In this document: piece by piece, positions 7,298-13,262 of the stretch | Position numbering within the stretch: the stretch's first letter is position 1 | Layout of the letters: the number at the start of each line of letters is the position of its first letter | NCBI GenBank assembly: GCA_002728935.1 | Contig: PBWF01000037.1 | Location: 15,760 to 29,021 of the forward strand | Length of the DNA stretch: 13,262 bases | Source: Gammaproteobacteria bacterium | GTDB taxonomy: Bacteria > Pseudomonadota > Gammaproteobacteria > Pseudomonadales > Azotimanducaceae_A | Direction of reading: 5' to 3' | The notes under the pieces: model-generated | Database searches by the model: none | Seen by the model: only the letters and a program-made list of their open reading frames with translations | What the model was told of the DNA's origin: nothing | Program-made: the position numbers and the translations under genes

Positions 7298-8527
7298 TCA
7301 CGCGTTGGCGTTGGCTTCGGTCTCACCATTCCGTAGACCCTCGGCCCAATCGTAAGCCATAGATTTGAAGACATGGCTAAAGGGATGCCAGAAACCCGGC
7401 ATTCTCTGCGCGAAGCAAAGGCCAGCGAACCGACCATCTGGCGACATGAAGCTATGGGTTCCAGCAATTCCACCCCAGTGATATTCGCCCAACCTCAAAT
7501 CTGACTCACCCTCAACTAGCGTTGACCTTAGCGCAAAGCCCAAGCCGAATACCGTGCCGGGCATTTCCCAAAATGGAAAGTTAACCCCCACGCCATCCGC
7601 CAGCTGGTTGGTCCGCATCAATGCGAGCGTGTCGGACTCAAGGATTTGCTCGCCCCTCCAGGAACCTTGATGGGTCAGCATCTGTACGAATTGCGTGTAA
7701 TCCCGAAGCGTTGACACGAGCCCCTGACCTCCGCTTTCAAAGGTTGGCTGCTGACAATAGACGCTGCCAGCTGGTGATTCAGCGAGAGACAATCCCGACG
7801 CCATTGGATCGAACGGATTGTTGGGCGCATAAAGGCTGATTAGCCGATGTTGCTTAGCAGCTGGCACGTAAAAGCCCGTGTCCTTCATGCCCAATGGCTC
7901 AAAAATTTGCGCGTGCAAGTATTCACCAAATGTCTGGCCCGAGAGCACCTCTACCAATCGCGCGCACACATCGGTCGCAACGGAGTACCGCCAAAAGGTG
8001 CCAGGCTCATAGACGAGGGGCAACGCTGCGACCTGCTCACAGAACGAGGCTAAGTTGCCCTGATTGGTTGGTCCTGGATTAATGCCAGCCGCTATGTACG
8101 CTTTATCGATCACAGACTCTGGCTCAATAAACCCATAAGACAGACCCGCTGAATGGCTCAAGACTTGCCGAATCGTCATAGACGCATTAACCGGCCAAAC
8201 ATCATCCGGGCCGGCAGCGTCTGCATCCAAAACGGTCATCGCTGCGAACTCGGGCAAATATGCTTCAAGGGGATCATCCAATTGAAAAGCGCCTTGCTCC
8301 CAGAGCTTCATTAGGGCAACAGATGTCACAATCTTCGTATTAGAAAAAATGCGGTAGATACTGTCTTCGCCGAGCGGTAAGTCCTGCTCTTTTGATTGGT
8401 ACCCCAAAAAGTCCTCGGCTACGATCTGGCCATGATCGATTAGGCAATAACTCACACACGAGAGAATGTCCTTGTCGATAAACGACTGCATGGCCTCACT
8501 AAGCGCTTGCTTAATCTCTGAATTCAA
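7298..8527 (-). CDS. Serine hydrolase, beta-lactamase class C / EstB-like family
   Basis: 409 residues. The beta-lactamase/transpeptidase-like fold is shown by S62-N-T-K65 (the SxxK nucleophile and base), VLSHSAGL (123-130), the Tyr181-Ser-Val site that replaces YxN, and HWGGIAGT (350-357) at the KTG-equivalent position. These variants are those of EstB/LovD-type esterases and acyltransferases rather than of true beta-lactamases, and no signal peptide is visible, so a cytoplasmic esterase is more likely than an antibiotic-resistance or cell-wall enzyme. The start is a TTG (8527-8525) with a strong GGGAGG eight bases upstream; the next in-frame ATG is at codon 13 and has no such site. It starts 22 bp after the transporter stop, so the two are almost surely co-transcribed. 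Confidence 0.9.
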   Translation of the reverse strand: MNSEIKQALSEAMQSFIDKDILSCVSYCLIDHGQIVAEDFLGYQSKEQDLPLGEDSIYRIFSNTKIVTSVALMKLWEQGAFQLDDPLEAYLPEFAAMTVLDADAAGPDDVWPVNASMTIRQVLSHSAGLSYGFIEPESVIDKAYIAAGINPGPTNQGNLASFCEQVAALPLVYEPGTFWRYSVATDVCARLVEVLSGQTFGEYLHAQIFEPLGMKDTGFYVPAAKQHRLISLYAPNNPFDPMASGLSLAESPAGSVYCQQPTFESGGQGLVSTLRDYTQFVQMLTHQGSWRGEQILESDTLALMRTNQLADGVGVNFPFWEMPGTVFGLGFALRSTLVEGESDLRLGEYHWGGIAGTHSFMSPDGRFAGLCFAQRMPGFWHPFSHVFKSMAYDWAEGLRNGETEANANA

Positions 8528-8549
8528 CTGCTATTCCTCCCGCTAGCTC

Positions 8550-9968
8550 CTAATTCACCTTGCGCTCGGCGAGCGCCGCGAGGTGTTCCTCATGGTCATC
8601 GCGAGTAATCCGGTATCGGCTCACGATCACGAGCCCCACGATGTACAAGCCGCAGTACAGCGGCAAAAATAGCGAGGCTAAGTCAGTGCGAATTTCTCGC
8701 GTGACATCATCGACGGACGTTACCCCATCAAGCCCGACAAGAGAGACGATCGTGCCGGCACCCACGATACCGCCAGCCGAGATCGCCTTAGCAGCGAATC
8801 CTCGAGCAGCGTAAAAAAGACCCTCCGAGCGTCGGTTAGTCTTAAGCTCACTGTCCTCAACCACATCGGCCATCATCGAATCGAGCAGCACACCGCCAAT
8901 GATGCCGCAGACCACCTCGACGACGATGAACAGGCTATAAATGTAGAGCGACGCCCAGCTTCCCAGTGGCGGCCAGTAGTCCATCAAGAGCAGGATGTAA
9001 GGCATGGGATACAGCGCTATGTTGACCAAAATGGCGCCAATCGCCGCTTTTTTCTTCCCGTAACGCTGACCAAAATAAGGCGCTGCCCAATATGCGATTA
9101 GCGGGGATATCAACACCCCTATCGCGGTCACGCTAATCTGTGCACCCGTGAAACCAAAGAAATAAGTGGTGTTGTATAAGTAGAGCGCTGTCCCTAAGCC
9201 TCCGGCAATTCCAACCGTGAGCCCGTAGAAAAACAGCGCCGCGAAATTCTTGTTCGAGAGCGACTGGAAAATTTGCATGATTTCACGCCGAATCTCCCTC
9301 AACCGAAATGGCTCATCGGGTGGCGGCATTGCGGCTGCGACTTTCTGGGTGCCTGCCGCAGAAACTAGGATTGCTGCAGCAATGACGAGTGCCCCTACTA
9401 ATCCATAGATGCTATAGCCCGCCTGGACCGCGACTCCGTATGCGCCCACCCAAAACGCAAAGTTAATCATGTGAATGCCATTACCACCGGTCCAACCAAA
9501 TGCATGACGTAATGCCAGCCATTTGTTTCGCCGGTCGTAATCCTGCTCCAAATCCGGCAGAAGCGCCGTTGACGGCACCTCAAACAGCGTTGTCCCTGTG
9601 CGAATCAAAAGTGCAAACACCAGGACGTAAATAAACGTCTGATCTTCAGATGACAGCGTAACGACTGGGTTAAATAGCCCGAAGAAGGTGATTGGCAGCA
9701 GGAAAAACGCGGCGTACATAAAGGGATGACGCCGGCCTAATCGGGAGTGGGTTTTGTCAGACCAATGTCCCAAAAAAAGGTCAGAGACCGCGTCCCACAG
9801 CATTGCAATAGCCAGCGCAATAGATGCCTTGTAACCGGGTAACCCAAGGACCTGATTGGCATAAATCAAAAGCAAATAACTGAACGCGTTATTTTTAATG
9901 CCATAGGCGATTGACGCCGAGCCGTAGAACCAAAAAGTTGGATTTTTCTCGAGTGCTACTGTGCTCAT
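8550..9968 (-). CDS. GPH-family (MelB-type) cation symporter, MFS_2
   Basis: 472 residues, the same length as melibiose permease, with about twelve hydrophobic segments. The family signature is clear near the N-terminus: DAVSD (Asp59 and Asp63, matching the MelB cation-site Asp55/Asp59) followed by GHWSDKTHSRLGRRHP (67-82). A second cytoplasmic motif with RRSEG occurs late in the protein, in TNRRSEGLFYAARGF. Family members move glycosides, pentosides or uronides with Na+ or H+ across the inner membrane; many marine homologues have unknown substrates. ATG 9968 follows AAAGGGGA at about seven bases. The two hydrolases directly downstream suggest the imported compound is an ester or glycoside ester. 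The Asn58 of MelB is replaced by Ser62, so ion preference cannot be assumed. Confidence 0.92.
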   Translation of the reverse strand: MSTVALEKNPTFWFYGSASIAYGIKNNAFSYLLLIYANQVLGLPGYKASIALAIAMLWDAVSDLFLGHWSDKTHSRLGRRHPFMYAAFFLLPITFFGLFNPVVTLSSEDQTFIYVLVFALLIRTGTTLFEVPSTALLPDLEQDYDRRNKWLALRHAFGWTGGNGIHMINFAFWVGAYGVAVQAGYSIYGLVGALVIAAAILVSAAGTQKVAAAMPPPDEPFRLREIRREIMQIFQSLSNKNFAALFFYGLTVGIAGGLGTALYLYNTTYFFGFTGAQISVTAIGVLISPLIAYWAAPYFGQRYGKKKAAIGAILVNIALYPMPYILLLMDYWPPLGSWASLYIYSLFIVVEVVCGIIGGVLLDSMMADVVEDSELKTNRRSEGLFYAARGFAAKAISAGGIVGAGTIVSLVGLDGVTSVDDVTREIRTDLASLFLPLYCGLYIVGLVIVSRYRITRDDHEEHLAALAERKVN

Positions 9969-10049
9969 TGCGAGTCCCCTTTCGCGTCCTGCGTTCGCTG
10001 ACTACGCAGCCTCCATGGAGTCCATCGCCATTCGCCCGCGCCTCGATCG

Positions 10050-10079
10050 ACTATATCCCATCCTGTTTTCGCTTGCCCA
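10050..10079 (-). promoter_or_regulatory. Candidate promoter for the transporter/serine hydrolase operon
   Basis: On the minus strand TATAGT (10055-10050; five of six to the -10 consensus) is preceded after 18 bases by TGGGCA (10079-10074; four of six to the -35). Transcription would start about 75 bases before the transporter ATG. The match is moderate and the spacing is one base longer than ideal. Confidence 0.35.
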
Positions 10080-10118
10080 GTCAGTTGCGAGGCCTTTGCC
10101 TGCCCTAGACCACTCCGA

Positions 10119-10146
10119 TTGAGTCCATTTAAACTGACGTTTTACT
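10119..10146 (+). promoter_or_regulatory. Weak candidate promoter close to the PhyH gene start
   Basis: TTGAGT (10119-10124) and TTTACT (10141-10146) are 16 bases apart, four of six to each consensus element. Transcription would begin around 10153, only about eight bases before the ATG, giving an almost leaderless message. That would explain why no ribosome binding site is visible before this gene. Support is weak. Confidence 0.25.
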
Positions 10147-10160
10147 CACTATTTGTCGTC

Positions 10161-11102
10161 ATGAGCCATCGCCACAACCAAAGTCACATCGATGCATGGA
10201 AAACTACCGGGTTTCTTCTGATACCTGACTTTTTCACCAAAGATGAGATCTCCCCTATTGCGCTTGACTACGAGCGACTTTACGAGGAATTTCGACCTCA
10301 ATCGAGTCAAGCCGTTGATTTTAAGGGCGAGGGTCAGATCGGGGCCTTCCACGGCAAACAGTTCCTGCATACCGAGTCGCTACCGTTTGATGCAGGCCCG
10401 GAGATGAACCTGCTATCGCTCCACCCGGCGCTCATCGCACTCGCCAAGGACTTGCTCGGTGTTCCAGATGTCCACCTCTACCAGTCACATAGTTGGGCGA
10501 AATTTACGGGCGAGGCGGACTACGATCAGGTACACCACTGCGATTTCGGCAATCACACATTGACCGTGCCGAGCGACGAGGCAGCCATGCGCTCCGTAGA
10601 CTTCATCATCTACATCACTGACGTCTCTGATGATTTGGGCGCCCTGCATTATGTCGAGAAAGCAGACAGTCGCCGCATTCTGGGCAAGGATGCCATTACT
10701 GCACCACTTGAATCCCAAGCCGCGCTGAAAGCGTGTGAGCGCTCGGCCGCAGCGCCATCGGGCAGTCTGCTCGCGCATAGCATCGATACTTTTCATCGAG
10801 GCACTAATCTGACGGCGGAAGGTGGGCACCGATACACCATGACCGCAGGATACAAAGCAGCAGGCAACGACATGGTGAGCTATCACGTTTGGCAGCAAGC
10901 CGCGAATCGCCCATGGGATCAAATCATGAGTCACGCGAGCCCATTACAGCTCGCCAGCCTCGGCATTCCCTTACCGGGCGACCGATTCTGGACGGATCGT
11001 ACGCTCAAATTAACGCAGCGCAGATGGCCCAATTGGGATATGAGCGAATACTTTAGCGCTCATCATGAGGCGGCGGCGCAATCGTCGCAGCACTCACCGT
11101 GA
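10161..11102 (+). CDS. Phytanoyl-CoA dioxygenase (PhyH) family protein
   Basis: 313 residues, a usual size for PhyH-type Fe(II)/2-oxoglutarate oxygenases. The iron-binding triad is visible as His126-x-Asp128 in VHHCDFGNH and His212 in DTFHRGTN, with Arg224 in HRYTMTAGY as the likely 2-oxoglutarate anchor. The N-terminal AWKTTGFLLIPDFF (12-25) is the standard family opening. Such enzymes hydroxylate an unactivated carbon of a small molecule in the cytoplasm; members act on phytanoyl-CoA, ectoine, halogenated or natural-product substrates, so the target is open. I chose ATG 10161 because the protein then begins at the usual point; a TTG 42 bases earlier adds an unrelated hydrophobic stretch. 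Neither has a clear ribosome binding site. The gene overlaps the next by four bases and is divergent from the transporter. Confidence 0.9.
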   Translation: MSHRHNQSHIDAWKTTGFLLIPDFFTKDEISPIALDYERLYEEFRPQSSQAVDFKGEGQIGAFHGKQFLHTESLPFDAGPEMNLLSLHPALIALAKDLLGVPDVHLYQSHSWAKFTGEADYDQVHHCDFGNHTLTVPSDEAAMRSVDFIIYITDVSDDLGALHYVEKADSRRILGKDAITAPLESQAALKACERSAAAPSGSLLAHSIDTFHRGTNLTAEGGHRYTMTAGYKAAGNDMVSYHVWQQAANRPWDQIMSHASPLQLASLGIPLPGDRFWTDRTLKLTQRRWPNWDMSEYFSAHHEAAAQSSQHSP

Positions 11103-11584
11103 CTGATTCCGAGGGTCCGGGCTCGCCTCCCCCTTCTTCGCCCAACTCACCAGAACCTGAACGGCCAACAGGAGAGCCAAAGCGGCTCGCGAAACTGAAA
11201 CGCAGAGCGCAGAGACTGCTTGATAACCCCAAACAACTTGAGCAGGTGCTCAAGCGAGTCGGCCGAAAAAAAGCCAAGCAAGCCACCCGATCGGCAGATC
11301 AGTACAGAGGAACGCTTGTCCTCCTGATCGATCTCGTGAGAGATTTCGTCACAGGCCGCTACCGAGACATTTCCCCCAACACAGTTGTGGTCGCGCTCGC
11401 TGCGCTACTTTACTTCCTAATGCCGTTTGACGCGGTGCCTGACTTCATCCTGAGCCTCGGAATGATCGATGACTTTGCGATCCTTGCGTGGGTAGCAAAG
11501 CACTTCCAGCAGGAACTGACTCACTATCAGAGTTGGCGTGAGAGAGAAGACCCTTCGCCCCATTCAAAATCAGACGACCCCTGA
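11099..11584 (+). CDS. YkvA/DUF1232 family small membrane protein
   Basis: 161 residues. The DUF1232 core is near residues 90-130, with a hydrophobic segment (95-110) followed by PFDAVPDFILSLGMIDDFA, the family signature (Asp111, Pro114, Asp115, Asp124, Asp125). Before it come a Pro/Ser-rich acidic N-terminus (1-27) and a basic helical stretch (28-63, many Lys and Arg), which is longer than in minimal YkvA proteins. The function of the family is unknown. The GTG start shares GTGA with the stop of the PhyH gene, a four-base overlap typical of coupled translation, and no separate ribosome binding site is visible. Being coupled does not prove a shared pathway. Confidence 0.85.
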   Translation: MTDSEGPGSPPPSSPNSPEPERPTGEPKRLAKLKRRAQRLLDNPKQLEQVLKRVGRKKAKQATRSADQYRGTLVLLIDLVRDFVTGRYRDISPNTVVVALAALLYFLMPFDAVPDFILSLGMIDDFAILAWVAKHFQQELTHYQSWREREDPSPHSKSDDP

Positions 11585-11640
11585 TTCAAGCCCACCAGTA
11601 GCTGAACTCCCTGAAGTCACCGTTCCCAAGGTTGGTGTAA

Positions 11641-12225
11641 TTAGGACGCCGCGGCTGCCATGGAACGCATCTCGCCCGTTACTCGTCGCAGTTCCATGTG
11701 TTTGATTTGCCAGCCGACGCCGGGTGTAAAGACCACCTCATCCAGATAAGTGCCGATGAAGAGCCACACCTGCTCGTCCGTCGTGTCATGCCAGGCTTGG
11801 ACGTAGCTTTCCATGCTGGCTCGACCATCTGTCACCTGGCAATCAGCATCAAAGGTGATGGATTCGATATCGACCAGCTGGGTGCCAATCAAGTGTTGGG
11901 TCGGTCCCATTGGCCCTAGCGCACCAAGCACAACGTCAACCCATCCATCTGGACCATCTGCCGATAGCGGCGATGTTTCCGGGCCTGTGACTGCAAAGGT
12001 CGCATCCTTGGCAAATATGGTTCGGTACACCGCGCGACCGGCTTCGACAGACGCGTCATCCGCTAAACCAATCTGATCCGTCGCACGGGCATAGGCACGA
12101 CGTAAATACTCGATTTGTTGTACGGCGATGGTTTTAGCAAATGCTTCTTGGCACATGACTTGACTCTCTCCTTGAGCAACACCACTTGAGACTAACACCA
12201 TAAACGACAGAATCAATCGAGCCAT
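11641..12225 (-). CDS. Exported SnoaL/NTF2-like domain protein
   Basis: 194 residues from ATG 12225. The N-terminus MARLILSFMVLVSSGVAQGE looks like a Sec signal peptide with cleavage near residues 18-21. The rest reads as a SnoaL-like cone fold: a helical start with a long YLRRAYARATD helix (40-50), a beta-rich centre with QHLIGTQLVDI (110-120), and the closing strands GTYLDEVVFTPGVGWQIKHMEL (split around 158-179) typical of the family. Two cysteines (25 and 129) could pair in the periplasm. SnoaL-like proteins include cyclases, isomerases and non-catalytic binding proteins, so no reaction can be assigned. It lies 34 bp after the P450 stop on the same strand. A longer reading from a TTG at 12273 would overlap the P450 and hide the signal peptide, so I rejected it. 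No clear ribosome binding site is visible. Confidence 0.82.
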   Translation of the reverse strand: MARLILSFMVLVSSGVAQGESQVMCQEAFAKTIAVQQIEYLRRAYARATDQIGLADDASVEAGRAVYRTIFAKDATFAVTGPETSPLSADGPDGWVDVVLGALGPMGPTQHLIGTQLVDIESITFDADCQVTDGRASMESYVQAWHDTTDEQVWLFIGTYLDEVVFTPGVGWQIKHMELRRVTGEMRSMAAAAS

Positions 12226-12259
12226 TGGTCGTGGCCGGTCGAGCAACGTCTTACTGGTG

Positions 12260-13262
12260 CTATACCTTATCAAAGGCGATATCCAGACGAGTCAGCCCAT
12301 GCAGCAGCGCATTTGCTGCAAACTCAGGCTCAGGCGCGCCGTCCGCTAAACGGAAATTCTCCATCCGCTCAAGAATGATTTTGAAGCCAATGTTCATTTC
12401 TCGCCTCGACAGCGCGGCACCCAGACAGTGATGCACCCCTTTACCAAAAGCCACTTGTTCCTTGAGATTTGGTCTTGTTAAGTCAAACTTTTCGGGCTCG
12501 GGGAACTGATCACGATCTTGATTCGCAGAGGCAAACCGAGCAAACAAGATCGCATCTTTGGGAATAGTGACACCGTGCCATTCGACTTCCTCAGTTGCGC
12601 GCCGAAACATGTTCGATGAAGGACTGGAAATGCGCAGCACCTCTTCGACCAGATTGGAGATCATCTGTGGTGAGGAATCATTTTTGAGTAACTCGTACTG
12701 ATCCGGATTCTCAATGAGCAGCAATATGCCTTCGGTAAAGGACGACGAGGTCGTCTCGTTCCCTGCAACCAGGATTTGCTGAAGCATCGACAACGCTTCC
12801 GCATGACTAAGTGGCTGCTCGTCATCGAGGCTCGCATTAACAACTTTAGAAAGAATATCGTCCTGAGGCGCTTTGCGGCGCTCTTCGATTCGCTCAACAA
12901 AATAATGCTGGAATTCAACGGTCTCACGCGCTGCCTGTAACAGTCCGTCTCGGTCGAGCTGACCCGACAAATTGCGAATCGCAGCTTCAGTCCACCGCCT
13001 GAACAAGTGCAAGTCCTCAACCGGCGCTCCCAACTGGTTAACGATGACACGAAGAGGGAGCGGCACGCCGAACTCCGACAGGAACTCGCACTCGCCCCGG
13101 TCAATGAAAGCATCGATTAGGTCGTGGGCGGTTGCCTCGATAAAGGGTTCGAGGGCTTTAAGGCTGGCCGGTGAGAAGGCATTATCGACAAATTTTCGAT
13201 ATCGACGCTGCAACGGCGGATCTTGCGTCAACATGGTTGGGACGTTGGGGTAGCCAGACGCC
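12260..13262 (-). CDS. Cytochrome P450, N-terminus beyond the right edge
   Basis: 334 codons are visible and the frame stays open to the edge. Reading back from the edge gives GYPNVPT before the Met at 13234 and then DPPLQRRYRK, the conserved B-C region (DPPxHxxxR) that lies about 80-100 residues into soluble bacterial P450s, so the Met is internal and the true start is outside. Numbering from that Met: I-helix AGNETT (157-162, oxygen-activation region), ExxR at Glu198-Arg201, and the haem loop FGKGVHHCLG with Cys270 as the iron ligand. All catalytic landmarks are intact. The enzyme is a soluble class I-type monooxygenase needing a ferredoxin and reductase, neither of which is visible here. 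The CYP family and substrate cannot be told from the sequence. The SnoaL-like gene follows 34 bp downstream and may share its message. Confidence 0.95.
   Translation of the reverse strand, partial: ASGYPNVPTMLTQDPPLQRRYRKFVDNAFSPASLKALEPFIEATAHDLIDAFIDRGECEFLSEFGVPLPLRVIVNQLGAPVEDLHLFRRWTEAAIRNLSGQLDRDGLLQAARETVEFQHYFVERIEERRKAPQDDILSKVVNASLDDEQPLSHAEALSMLQQILVAGNETTSSSFTEGILLLIENPDQYELLKNDSSPQMISNLVEEVLRISSPSSNMFRRATEEVEWHGVTIPKDAILFARFASANQDRDQFPEPEKFDLTRPNLKEQVAFGKGVHHCLGAALSRREMNIGFKIILERMENFRLADGAPEPEFAANALLHGLTRLDIAFDKV

Noticed and set aside
7298..8527. Reading the serine hydrolase as an antibiotic beta-lactamase
   Set aside because: It has no signal peptide, Tyr-Ser-Val in place of YxN and HWGG in place of KTG, which point to an esterase-type family member.
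10011..10020. CTCCATGGAG palindrome upstream of the transporter
   Set aside because: A ten-base perfect palindrome is short enough to occur by chance and has no clear relation to the candidate promoter.
10485..10934. Minus-strand open frame of 149 codons
   Set aside because: Antisense shadow of the PhyH gene, which carries the complete iron-binding triad in the plus frame.
11585..11640. Possible bidirectional terminator between the convergent YkvA and SnoaL-like genes
   Set aside because: CACC/GGTG ends can pair but the interior does not, and there is no T-run.
12661..13113. Minus-strand open frame of 150 codons in another phase
   Set aside because: It is a shifted reading of the P450 gene, whose own frame contains the I-helix and ExxR motifs across the same bases.

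Overview
This 13.3 kb window looks like a chromosomal segment of a free-living, probably marine, gammaproteobacterium. The inference rests on dense bacterial gene packing, moderate-to-high GC, Pseudomonas-like polyamine enzymes, and a catabolic mix of a P450, a PhyH dioxygenase, esterases and a GPH transporter. The OM60/NOR5 (Halieaceae) clade is a plausible guess, but the sequence alone does not establish it. No RNA gene, CRISPR array, insertion sequence or phage gene was seen. Ten main genes plus one candidate leader peptide are called; the genes at both edges are partial.

Left part (1-5535), amine/amide catabolism. On the minus strand, a predicted lipoprotein amidohydrolase (YtcJ-like) is followed, with an 8-bp overlap, by an unrecognised six-pass membrane protein, and then by a PuuA-type glutamine synthetase (gamma-glutamylamine synthetase family) cut by the left edge. 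Divergent to them is a class III aminotransferase closely resembling SpuC (putrescine:pyruvate aminotransferase). A glutamylating enzyme, a SpuC-like transaminase and an amidohydrolase together suggest release and breakdown of an amine. The 390-bp divergent spacer is the best regulatory region in the window. It holds a consensus-like sigma70 promoter with a compact 21-codon upstream ORF on the amidohydrolase side, and a perfect 8+4+8 inverted repeat ahead of the aminotransferase.

Centre (5536-9968), a minus-strand operon-like set: GPH/MelB-type cation symporter, then a beta-lactamase-fold serine hydrolase (TTG start with a strong ribosome binding site), then a type-B carboxylesterase. Neither hydrolase has a visible signal peptide, so import of an ester or glycoside followed by cytoplasmic hydrolysis is the simplest reading. 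A perfect 17-nt palindrome lies one base after the serine hydrolase stop codon, before the carboxylesterase.

Right part (9969-13262). A PhyH-family Fe(II)/2-oxoglutarate dioxygenase is translationally overlapped by a YkvA/DUF1232 membrane protein on the plus strand. Converging on them from the right edge are a cytochrome P450 (N-terminus outside the window) and a predicted exported SnoaL/NTF2-like protein. The right two thirds therefore carry transport, hydrolytic and oxygenase functions that could act on one hydrophobic or ester-containing substrate; that link is inference.
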